NCBI RefSeq assembly: GCF_028389875.1
Contig: NC_084687.1
Span: forward strand, 6,236,157-6,300,156
Origin: Rhea pennata
Taxonomy: Eukaryota; Chordata; Aves; Rheiformes; Rheidae
DNA length: 64,000 nt
Direction: 5' to 3'
This document shows, one piece after another, positions 1 to 12,100 of the stretch. Within the stretch, counting starts at the first letter, position 1, and the number at the start of each line of letters is the position of its first letter. Below the pieces are notes generated by a model that saw only the letters and a list, made by a program, of their open reading frames with translations, searched no databases and had not been told where the DNA came from. A program made the position numbers and the translations under genes.

Positions 1-100
1 ACATTTCAGTGTCATAATGATTACAGCCTGCAAGGTAGTGCTAAAATTTACTGCCAGGAGGATGGCACCTGGAATCCTCCTGTTCCATTCTGTAGTAGAG
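1..100 (+). CDS. CR1: Partial SCR exon (3' end), CR1-like gene
   Basis: Frame 1 encodes the second half of an SCR, with Cys2 (TFQC), Cys3 (IYC), the GTW motif and Cys4 (PFC). It ends in phase 1 before GTAAAA at 101. A second good donor (CAG|GTAAAT) lies at 143 and the frame stays open to it, so a 14-residue extension by alternative donor use is possible. The exon start and the preceding domains are off the left edge. Confidence 0.8.
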
Positions 101-3100
101 GTAAAACTTCATCAAGCCTTCCATCTAGACAACAACTTACAGGTAAATCATGACATTTTGAGTGCTCTACTATTTTATGTCCCCTATCCTGACTGTTAAA
201 ATAAAAATTGGTTAAATCCTATATTTTTACCTGTCAAGCTAGTGAAAGATGTAGGTATATCCTGGGAACAGGCTTCCAGCAGGAACAGGACTAAATCCTG
301 TGGGAAAAGATGTTTCATCTGTTTAATCTGTTTAATGTTTCATCTGTATTAATCAAAATAAATACTTTTGCAAGGCAGACCAGACACCTTTCTTTGTAAC
401 AATGTTTCTTTCTGCACCTGCTTCTGGCATGCTTGCCCTGCCAAAGCAATTGGAAAAGTGCTAATTCTTGTGTATGTTTTCTTTCTTGATAGGTGGTTGT
501 GGTGCTCCTACAAGGTTACTCTTTGCTGATCTAAGTGAGGAGTATAGAAATGAGATTGACTTTCCTGTTGGGAAGACTGTGAGATACACTTGCCGACCTG
601 GATATGTTAAACACCCAGGAGTATCACCTACTATTACATGCCTTGACAGTGGAGTGTGGTCAGAAGCACTAGAATTCTGTAAAAGTGAATAGCTCCGTTG
701 CTTTGGTGTCCATTGTTCAAGAAGGAGTAGGCGATATCTGTCCGCACTGCAAAAACCCTAGCATTATTTTGTTGTTCAAACAGTATGTGACTAGTAAAGC
801 CATGTAACTTTATAGTATTCAAAATCCTTTTGGGGGGGGGGGATTGGAAATGTGGGCAGATTATTGGAGTAATAGTTGCATTTGTTGTACCATGGTATAG
901 ATAGAAGCCTAAAATCAGTTTTGTTCTCCCACAGGGAAACAATGTGGTCATCCTGGTGAACCTGAGAATGGCAAGATTAGTTTCATAACAGATCTCCTAT
1001 TTGGGTCAACAGTGATCTACAGCTGTGAGGAAGGGTAAGTCCTAGGTTGATACTTTTTGCTGCTTCTTAAAACCGCGAAGAAAGATGCGTTTCCTAAGTC
1101 TCTATTTTTCCCTCCTATTCATTCACGCACCTAAAACTGATTTGGCTCCTGCATAGTGTTGCACATATATGAACAAAAGGCATTCTGTCTCATACGCATA
1201 CATGTATATACTGTCAAACTGGCAAGGGGGTGCTAAACTAGGAAGGGAGATTCTCCCACGAGGTTTCACATCAGCAGTGTTTCAGCAGGGCTGCTCAAAC
1301 TGTCAGGGGTGGTGAAAAGGAATTAATAACTCAAACTGAAATGACCTGGAATGAATGTTAATTCCTTCTAACACCAGGCACAGGTTAATTGGGCAGCCTA
1401 GCAGACGATGTGAGATTTCTGACACAGCACGTGTTGAATGGAGTGGCAGCATTCCCATTTGTCAGCGTAAGTAGCTTACAGCTCTAGGTGGTTTGCATTG
1501 CTCTGGTAAATATTTTTCAGCAGAGACTGCCAAATTATTCACATCAAAGCTTTCATGGGGAACCTCTCTGCTCTGTGGGCATGAAAAATATCAGAAGGTC
1601 TTGATTTCCTGTGAAATATTCTGGGAAATGGTACAAGATTTCAAAGCTTAATGGATTATAGAAAGCCACGTCTCAGCTGGAGCATTTTCAGTAGTACTTG
1701 TACATCCTGTCTTTGGCTAAAATCACATAGGTGTTACACAAAAAGAAGAGAAAACGTTATGCCCAGCTCAGTGGGTGGTAATGTTAGACACAGAGAGATC
1801 AAATCACTTACTCTAGTGAGTCACAGAGTGGCTACTGTGGGAGGGCCAGAAATAGAATCCCAAAGTCCCAAATTTTGGGCCAGCTCTTTTACTACAAACA
1901 TGGATGGCTAGTATGTACCCAAAGAGTACAACAGTACCACACCTCAGCAACTAGAACTTGGTGAAGTAGTATTTGGTGATAGAGCTGCATATGAAAAAAC
2001 CCTGAGATACTTACTGGCACATTTTAGTACTTAAAAGCATTTTACAGATTTTCCTGGTGCATATTAACCTAAAAAGTAACACACAAATTACTGACTGTGT
2101 GTGCCTTTGCACTGTGTGCTGAGGTGTATTAATTCACGGACCCTGACATGATGAGCTGAAATCATTTATTAAGCAAGCGAGTCGTAAATATATATATCCA
2201 TTGCTGGCTGGTGTAATTTCTAAGTTGCAATTTCCCACCCCTTACACAGCATTATACCTCCTTAATCAGGAGGACAGGTGTTAACCATAGTCCTTGCATT
2301 TTTGCATTCTCTGTCCGTTGCCATGGATCCTTCATGTCCTGTGCTTGTGCTGTCTGTGCGAACTTCCTCCTCCAGTCTGGAGGCAGTTCCATGCTTACTC
2401 TTCCCATGGCTTTCATCCCATTACCTCGAGAATATCATGTTCTGTTAGTTTTACCAACTCGTTTTCTGGCCCCACAGTGTGCAGCTGAAAAGATCAAGAT
2501 TTTACACAGTTGACACAAAAGAAATATTATTTGATTTTTATTTTTTAAACAGTAGAAAAGATAAAGCATGTAGATGCTTCCTCCATAGAGGTTTGTCCTA
2601 CTGTGTCTGCTTTCTGACTAGCATAGTATTGCTGGTCAGGGAAATGGGATCCAGATGTCTACAGGGTATCACCTAGGTTAGTTCATCACAGTTTTTCCAT
2701 CTCTAGGACAAGTATTTATGTCCCATAGACTGGGAGACTGCAGATGCTTTAGTTCCACTGTTCAATTTAGAAGACTTGTTCTGCATCCCTCCAGGTATTC
2801 CTTGTGAGCCACCTCCAAATATTCCCAATGGGAAGCACACAGGCACGCTGCTAGATGAATTCTACTTCGGCACGTCTGTAACGTATACCTGTGACTCGGG
2901 GCACCCGCCACACGGGGAGGCCTCCATTCACTGTACCACCGAGGACGGGCAAAACGGCGTGTGGAGCGGACCTCCCCCTCAGTGCGGAGGTAGGATGGGA
3001 TACGCACACGCAAACCCTTGGCACAATCCTCTCGGCCCTACTGCTGCATGTTCAGAAAGACAAGGAAGCCCCTAGATAATTGCACTTCTTCCCTGTGTGT

Positions 3101-6100
3101 TCCTCCGTAGCAAGATTTGTGTATGCTAGTTCTACATCCCTGATCAGGCAGCCTGGAGGATGCTGTTGGCACTTCCCCACTGTCTCCAACAGCCCCGCCT
3201 TATCTTTCCATTTGAATCTCCCTCAGTCCTCGACATCATTGGATGCAGGCAGTAGATTGTCGACAGGAAAATTATTTTCAGACTTAAGTCTAAAAGTCAT
3301 TTTGACTGTAAATTCACAGCTGCACTCCTCTGCACAACTATTCCTGTTCTGAGGTCCTTCACTTTTTTTCAAGATGTTACATGTCCTGTCCTGCAGATGC
3401 AGAATGGGTGAAAAGTGTCTGCTGCTAAGAGTGTCCCCCCACATAAAGACACAGTTCCCTCTGAGAGTGAGCCAGGCTATGTCATGCGTGGCCAGTATGG
3501 TACAATGCCAACTAAATAACACTTGAGAGCCACCTGTGCCAGTCTGTGAATGGGGCAAGTGTTCAAACAGTGCTTTAGATATTAACCTTCACAGTGGTCT
3601 CCTTACTGTGCTTTTTCTTCACTCATTTGAAAAGTAGATTGGCCAGATCTGTTCTCTCTCAAATCAGGAGGGTTTACAGGTTTGAAGGGTTACAGGAGAG
3701 GTCCCAAGGAAAAAAATACACAAGATAGGCCTCAAGGCAGGTTGCAATCAATCTTTCCCAGAGCTCTTTCCCTTTCCTCTGTTCAGCGAATCTGATGTAG
3801 CTTGCAAATTACATGAAGGACTTAACAACTGTGTGACAGTGGTAGCCCCTACCCTGGTTTCCTTCAGTAAGAGATATGATACTGGCAACTCCCTCCTGAT
3901 ATAAATGTGTGCAGAATTACCTGTTTTGAGACCCTAAAAAGATGATGGGCATGAGCAAGAGACACTAGAGAAGGTGTTTTTGTCAAAAGTCTGTCTTAGG
4001 CTTTGCGTTTGGTTCACTTGAACCTTTGTATCAAACGGGATGTTCTGTTTTTACTTTTTCTTTGTACTTCTTCTGGTGTTGATGTGATTTTCTTTCTCTC
4101 TTCAGCACTGGCATGCCCACCTCCTCCAGACATCGTCAATGGGAAGCACAGCGGCCAGCTTGGGGAGGCCTTCAGCACTGGAGCATCTGTTAATTACCAC
4201 TGTGATCCTGGCTACGCTCTTGCTGGAGAAGCACGGCTTAACTGTACAGCATCTGGCACGTGGAGTCTTCCCATCCCTCGGTGTGAAGGTTCATATGTCT
4301 TTCCTGTACTGCTGCTTTTTCCTAGATGTGCTTCCAGGCAGGTCTGCGGGACAGGGGAGCTGTGGGGAAGGACAGACATGGTTTCAAGAAAGCACAATTC
4401 ACTTTTTCTCTTTGGAAATCAGTCTCTGTGAATTACCACTGACGTAAAAGAAAGGTTGCTTGTTTGAGAAGAGCACTGTACCTCTATATAAATGATGGTG
4501 TAGTCCTCAGGGATGGAACAAATAGTTTGAAAAGAATTTATGCTTAAATGTAATCATGATCTCATTGGTTCCATGTGCATTTATAGACTTCTTTGCTTTA
4601 AGATGAGAAGGGATGTTTCGGGCATATGGAGAACTGAAAATGGCATTGGTATGATATTAGAAAAGTATAGCAAGTGGAAATTATTTGGGGAAAACAAGTA
4701 CACATAAATATTCTAGATAGCACTTGAAAAAGTAAAGGAGGTAAGCGAAAGGTTGTTTTAACAGTTTTTCTGTGTGCCTGCAACTACACTTCACACTGCC
4801 TACATTTTGTAGGCATCACAAAAGAGAGACTCTAACATCTGTTACCTTTCTTGACAGCTGGCTGTAATGCACCTACAAGACTAGTGTTTGCTGAGCTAAA
4901 GAAGGAGTACAGCAATCAGACTGTCTTCGCGGTGGGGAAGACAGTAGAATACATGTGTCGGCCTGGATATGCCAGATACCAGGGAATGCGGCCCTCTCTC
5001 ACGTGCCTCCAAAATCGGACGTGGTCTGCAGCACTGGAGTTCTGTAAAAGTATGTTCAGCAAATGCTGAAAAATCTAAAGATCGTTGGATTTGGGTAGAT
5101 TTTTAACACTTTTTGAGTGTAAATCCATCTAATTTTGTGGGTTTCTTTACTTTCTGCAGTCCATTCTCTATGTTAGGATTCCTAGAATAAGATTTCACTG
5201 CACCATGCCATTGAACAGGAGAGATCTAATGATAGTTGATGTTCTCTTCTAGGAAAGCAATGTGCTAATCCAGAGGCACCAGAGAACGGCAGAGTTGTAA
5301 TTCTAACTGATCTATTCTTCGGGTCAGAAGTGAATTATACTTGTAAAGAAGGGTGAGTTTTAAAATTAGCTGAATTCAGCTGCCAAATGAGAGCTTAGCA
5401 GATCTTAAGTGGCAAAAGAGCTATACATAAAGGAACCTTGTTTCCAGGTGAGAAGTCTGTGTTGCCACTTACAAGAGTTGCATACAAAGTAAGAAATCCC
5501 TCTGTTTAACTACAGGCACAAGTTGCTCGGGCCTTCTCAGAGAAGATGTGAGGTCTCTGGCACACGTGTTTTATGGAGTGGAGATGTTCCTGTTTGCCAG
5601 CGTAAGTAGGTCACACCAAAGATTCTTGGAGATTGCTTGCTCCAGTGCTTTTAAGAGAAAGTGGCTAATCATTCAAACCAAAGTTTATACTGCAAAATAT
5701 GTCTCATATGCAGTCAGTGCATTTTTTAAATTTTTCAGACTTCTTTCCACTTTGCTTTTGCTTTTGTTTTGTTTTGAATGTGTTTGAAATGTTCCCAAAG
5801 GTCTGTTATTTATGCTGGTTCAAACTGGGGAAAACATTAATATTTTAAAGCCTATATGGCTGGATAAGTACTTCTGACTGGTCAGACTCAGAACTATGTG
5901 TAGGAATGGCACAGCCAGTCTCTCTCCACTCTGTCTGTGTCACAACAGGTTATGGAAAAGGGAGTTAAGAACCGTCCTGACTCCTTTGGGGAGGGACAAC
6001 AAGGCATGAGAAGCACATTGCTGAAGGGCACAGGTATTCCTTGCCCCATATGCACCTTCCCACTGGACATTCACCCCACAGATCTCATTATGCTAGTGCC

Positions 6101-9100
6101 CAGGAAATTTGAGTGATCTTATCCAGAGACTACTACCACTGAGATGAGGCCATCGCAGTTGGCTCTTTTCTTGGGGAAGCACGTCTGTCCTGCAGACCGT
6201 GGGCCATTGCTGCTAGCGCTCACTCTAATGGCTGCCTTGTATGTGCCCTGCAGCAATCATGTGCGATCCACCTCCGGACATCCCCCACGGAAGACACACA
6301 GGGCATCTGATGGATGACTTCCCCTATGCAGCTGTGGTCACATACACATGCAATTCGGGCTACCCGCTCACAGGAGAGGCCTCCATTTTCTGCACCACGG
6401 AGGACGGGGTGCACGGAGTGTGGAGCGGGCCACCACCACAGTGCGGAGGTGGGACTCTGCTGAGCACAAGGCCACTGTGCGCCTGTGAGGCCACAGGCCA
6501 GGCAGTGGTGCAGTGAAACTGGTGGAGAGTGAGGGAGAAACTACAGATGGGGGAAATGCTGTACAAAATGTAGCAATTTCATATAGCAGCATCACAAATA
6601 TTCCATCTGTAAACGTAGATAATTAGTTATGAGTTGCAGAAGAAAGGAGAGTTATGGCAGTGAAGTGGTTGGTCCACATGCAGGTGGGGTACTGTACCCA
6701 ATGATAGGAAGACAGCTACTTTTACAGAAATTTATTAAGAATAACTAATGGAATTAATTGTCCTCCTCCTTTGATTTTTGAAGGTTAGAATATCTTATGT
6801 AGTTTCTTTTTTCATATTTTTTGCCCTTTCTATAGTTTTGATCTGTTTTTCCTTCCCCTTCTCAGTGGTGAATTGTCCTCCTCCTCCAACCATTGCCAAC
6901 GGGAAGCACAGCCATCACTCCTCAGACAAGTTTCTTCCAGGAATGACTGTTCAGTACACCTGCAGGGATGGCTATTCTCTCATTGGGAATGCATCCATTA
7001 ACTGTACTGCCTTGGGAACATGGAGCCATCCCTGGCCCCGATGTGAAGGTGTGTTCATGTTGGTTTCTTTTATCTTTCTCTGGGCCCTTTCTTCCTTTTT
7101 AGCTCTCAGTTTAATCACTGCAGACTGAATCTCCATGAAAGGCACAGGCCAAAGATCCCATAGGCAGGGAGAGCTCCACAGGCCTCTTTGGATTTCCCTT
7201 TCTTTATCCCAGTAAGGACTGACTCTCAAGCACAACTGGATATTGATATTTCTGAAAGTTTTCTGTGAGTAAGACTTTAAAATGTTGAGAGGCCTGTGAG
7301 AGTGATGGTAAAGTTCTTGGCGCAGCTGTTGGCTACTGTAAGCACCCTTCCACACCCAGCACGGGCTTCACATCCTAAACAGTGCTTTATGTTCTTCACT
7401 TCCAGCAACTGGTTGCAAAAGACCAAAGATTGAGAATGGAAGAGCAACTGAGCCAGAGACCATGTACAAACCTATGGACACCGTTGTCTTTGAATGTGAT
7501 CTTGGTTATATGTTAAAGGGCTCTCAAGAGTCTCGGTGCCAATTTGGAGGCGTATGGGACCCTCCTGTCCCCATCTGTGAAAAGCGTAAGTGGAAATGAG
7601 GTAGTGGCAGCTAGTTTCTCCTGAAACCGCTGTATGAGTACACCTGGCAGGATGCAGCTGCCTCATTTTGGGGGTAAAAGGATCCCAAGCGCCACAGTCC
7701 AAAGGAAAGGAAAAGAAAACCCTGCAAATGTCTGTCCTCTTGTCTTGATGATCCCCACAGAGATTTTTGTTATATGTAGGGCTTTCACCTCCTAAATGAA
7801 TCCTGGGGAAGAGAGGTATAGACAAGCTGATTCCTGATTCTGTTTACAACCATAGGAAACCCAGAGAAAGCTGTTAAGTAGTACCCTAGATGAAAACTTA
7901 CTACTGCAAATGCTAAGTTGAGAAATACTCATTCATGATGTTAATAATATACAAAAAAAAAATGGCAGAAACATACCTGTGGGTAGGACAGAAATATAAT
8001 TCAAACATTGGTATTCATAGTTATTTGGAGAAGATTAAAGGGAAAGCAAGCAAGCTGTCTTTCTATACAGTGTGTGCTTGTGTTACCTCTTCACAAGTTT
8101 TGACTTTTCACTTCCATATAGTGCTGCTGTGCCCTTCCCCTCCAAGTATCAAAAACGGCCAGCACAACGGCAAAAATATGAAAGCCTTCACCCCTGGAAT
8201 ATCAGTGAAGTACAGCTGTGACCCAGGGTATGCCCTCACTGGGACAAGAAAAGTGTCTTGTCTGCCATCTGGAACTTGGAGCATCCCTTACCCTCGATGT
8301 GAAGGTGTGCTTTCAGTGTTGTTACCTAACGTAAAAAGGGACACCACGATGGTCATCTCAAAAGAGGAACCCATCAGCACACAAAAGTCACCAGTGGGGA
8401 GTGAGCAGCATTGATCAGGCACAGGCAGGGTGTAAAGCACAGGTGGGGATTTCAAGGCTTTACACATGCACGCACGCTGCTCCCCATTCTCCTCCTTGCA
8501 CACCTTTCCCTGAGGAGGAATTTCTTCACTGTGAGAGTGACGGAGCACTGGAACAGGCTGCCCAGAGAGGTTGTGGAGTCTCCTTCTCTGGAGATACTCA
8601 AAGCCTGCCTGGATGCAACCCTGTCTAACATGCTCTAGGTGACCCTGCTTGAGCAGGGAGGTTGGACTAGATGATCTCCAGAGGTCCCTTCCAACCTTAC
8701 TGATTCTGTGATTCTAAGGTAGGGGAGAACGAAAGGTCTCTCCTTGCTGCTTTTATGGTGAATTTTGACCCTGCAAATGACAAGCGGGAAAGCCCAAGCC
8801 TGGCAGCCACTTCCCCAGCCCATGCTTTGCTCGCTTTCCTTTTCAGTGATTGCCTGCACAACCCCAGCAATCCAGAACGGAGCAGTAGCTGGTAGGCACA
8901 AAGGCACGTACAGTCCCGGGGACACCGTCACCTTCCAGTGCCACCCCAGCTACGTGCTGCGGGGCAGCCATGAGGCCGAGTGCCGGCAAGACGGCCGGTG
9001 GGCTCCTCCAGTGCCCATCTGTGTGCCAGGTGAGCAGGGGAAGACGTGGGCAGCTTGCGCAGGTTGCTAGCGGCTTGGGCAGGTTTCTAGCAGGGGTTGT

Positions 9101-12100
9101 GAAACGGGGAGGGAGGAAACTCCCACGCTGGGGATGTCCTTGCTGCCAGTAGAACGGAGCTCTCCCAGCCACCAAAGAGCAGCGACTATATTCCCCATGG
9201 GGTGAAGAGAGGCAACTTGGGGGTGAAACAGAAGAGACTGAGGGTTGTCCTTGTGCGGGAGCGGGGTTGGGGGCGCAATCTCTGCCTCATTCACGTTGTC
9301 TGGGAAGCGACAATGTTTGGCTGTGCTGCAGGGGTTCCTCCATCGGGTGCAATCCCTAAAGCAAAGCTCTTTCCTCCTCCCCTCTCTTAGCGGTGCCTTG
9401 TCCTCCACCTCCGGTCATCGCCAATGCAATGCCCAGCGCAGAGCTTGGGGAGAACTTCACGAGTGGCATGTCCATCACCTACAGCTGTGACCCGGGCTTC
9501 TCCCTCATCGGCAATGCTTCACTTTCATGCACGGCATCGGGGAACTGGAGCCTGCCTTACCCGCGCTGTGCAGGTGCGTTTCAGTGTGCTGCTGCCATTC
9601 CCCCGTGCACCCGTGGTTGTCTGAATGTCCATCCCATGCATGGCTGATACTGAGGGAGGCAGAATCTGTGAAACCCAGAGAATGTGTGAGTATGTTGGGG
9701 CAGGTAGGTAACAGCAAGTTCACGTGGTACCCACTGGGCTAAGCAGGATGCTCTGTTCCCTTTAGTGGCTTTAGGAGTAAACTGTCCTGACATGTGAAAT
9801 GTTATTGTATGTAGATAAGTTAGAATGTCTAGAAGAGTTATAAATGTCCTTGGCTTTTGTAGCAGTGCCTACCAACCAATGCACTTACTTCTCTTTATTA
9901 GCACTGTATAGCCAGCACTCATTTCTCATGTGCATTTTGTTTCTTGGTAGCTGGATGTGGTACACCAACACCATTATACTTTGCTGAGCTAAACAAGGAA
10001 TATAAAAATCAGACAGAGTTTCCTGTTGGGAAAATTGTAAAATACACTTGCCGGCCAGGATATGTTAAACATCCGCAAATATCACCAACGATTACGTGTC
10101 TTGAAAATCGAACGTGGTCCGACGCCCAGAAATTTTGCAAACGTATGTCTTACAGATGCTTCGTTTTTTCCAAAAAACCGAAAGACTACAACTTGGTGGA
10201 TGTATAGAGAGACATTTCAGTTCCCTTCTCAGTAGGGCAGGGGGGAGTGGCAGGACTGCTAGGATTAAAGTGCTGCTTTTCCTACTGCATTGACTGAAAG
10301 AAATTCACAACCAGCCCTTGTTTTGTCCTAGGGAAAAGGTGTGAGCATCCAGGAGAACCCGAAAATGGCAGAGTTATTGTTACAACAGACCTACTGTTTG
10401 GGTCAACAGTGAATTACACTTGTGATGAAGGGTGAGTCCAGGCCAAGCTCATCTGGCTTACCAAGATGCAAGCAGCAATGTCTCTGTTCTTTCTCTGACT
10501 TTTAGGTACAGTGTGGTTTTTAACAAGAAACCAGTGCTTGTGTCCCTATGCTCAAAGTCCATCAAAGTTACCTGCTCAGTGTGATGCTTGAGGAGAAATC
10601 TGCCAGTTTGTGTTTGGTGTATGTTCTGTAGCTTTTCCATGCCCATCACATTGCAGTTTGACCAACTGAGCTCTCAGCTGCAGCTGCTGACAGAACACAG
10701 AAAGCATCCAAATGTCCAGGGAAAATCTCAGCCTCCTCCTGGCATTTTAAGACACTTTGGTCTTTACAGCAGTAGTCAAATTCTAATCTGATTTGTAGGC
10801 TAATTGACAATAAAAATGTGGAGAACGAGGTTCAGGCTTAAATTTTTAAGTGCCAAATAGAGCAAATGACCCTTCAAATCTGATCTAGGAGTGTATGATG
10901 GAAAAACAGGAGTTCATTCTGAAATACTGAGCTTAAAACAGGTGTCAGTGAGGTGGCCTCTTGCAGAGGACGGAAGGAAGAGAGGCAATGGCAGTTCTCT
11001 AGGCCTTCTGGGATTTACTGCCCATGACGACCAAGGAGACCTTTGCTGGGGGAACACACATGATCTAAGGATCAGAGCCTTAACAATGGCAGTATTCAAT
11101 GACAATGAAGGCGAGACTTGCCAGGGCATGGGAGATGAGCGCTCCAAAGACAGTCCCTGTGCAGTAACGGTGACTTTGCTTAACTGCAGGTACAGACTGA
11201 CTGGACATGCTCAGAGGCGCTGCATGATTTCTGGGTCTGGGAAGCAAGTTGTGTGGAGCGGTGACATTCCCATCTGCCAGTGTAAGTACATCCCAGCAGG
11301 GCTGCTGGGGAGCAACCGAGCAGCACAGAGAAATTCGGGTCAGTGCTTTTCTTAGAAAATGTCTTTCAAGCGACAGACTGAGAGCACTGCTGCTGAGACG
11401 GGGCCATCGCAGTTGGCTCCTTTCTCGGGGAAGCACGTCTGTCCTGCAGACCGTGGGCCATTGCTGCTAGCGCTCACTCTAATGGCTGCCTTGTATGTGC
11501 TCTGCAGCAATCATGTGCGATCCACCTCCGGACATCCCCCACGGAAGACACACAGGGCATCTGATGGATGACTTCCCCTATGCAGCTGTGGTCACATACA
11601 CATGCAATTCGGGCTACCCGCTCACAGGAGAGGCCTCCATTTTCTGCACCACGGAGGACGGGGTACACGGAGTGTGGAGCGGGCTGCCGCCACGGTGCGG
11701 AGGTAGGACTCTGCCAAGCGTGGGGCCGCTCTGTGCATGTGAGGCCGCAGGCTGGGCCATGTGTGGGCAGGAGTGTGCTGTGGAGGAGCTGCTGTTAGCA
11801 AAGTGGAGGGAAGGCGGGTGCTGGAGTCCGGCAGCATGAGGGGTCATGCCATTGCTGCTGGAGGTGCTCTTTGGCACTGTCCAGAGGAGGGCCCATAACC
11901 ACTTGCTCCTAAGCCCAGAGCTCTGCAGGGTCTGGATGGACTAGGGCTACAAGCGGCGGCGCAAGGGACACCCATTCAAGCTGTGTTTCTTACAGGCTCT
12001 CAGCTTGGCTGAAAAGATCCCTTGCACTGAGACATTTACTTCTCAATTCTCTTTCATATCATAACTGATGTGAGAATGGTTTTGCCCTCTTCCCCCAGCA

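Noticed and set aside
10891..11355. 154-codon + strand ORF
   Set aside because: Only its end (11190-11281) is a real exon, the second half of a split SCR. The rest is intron read-through in a frame that happens to be open.
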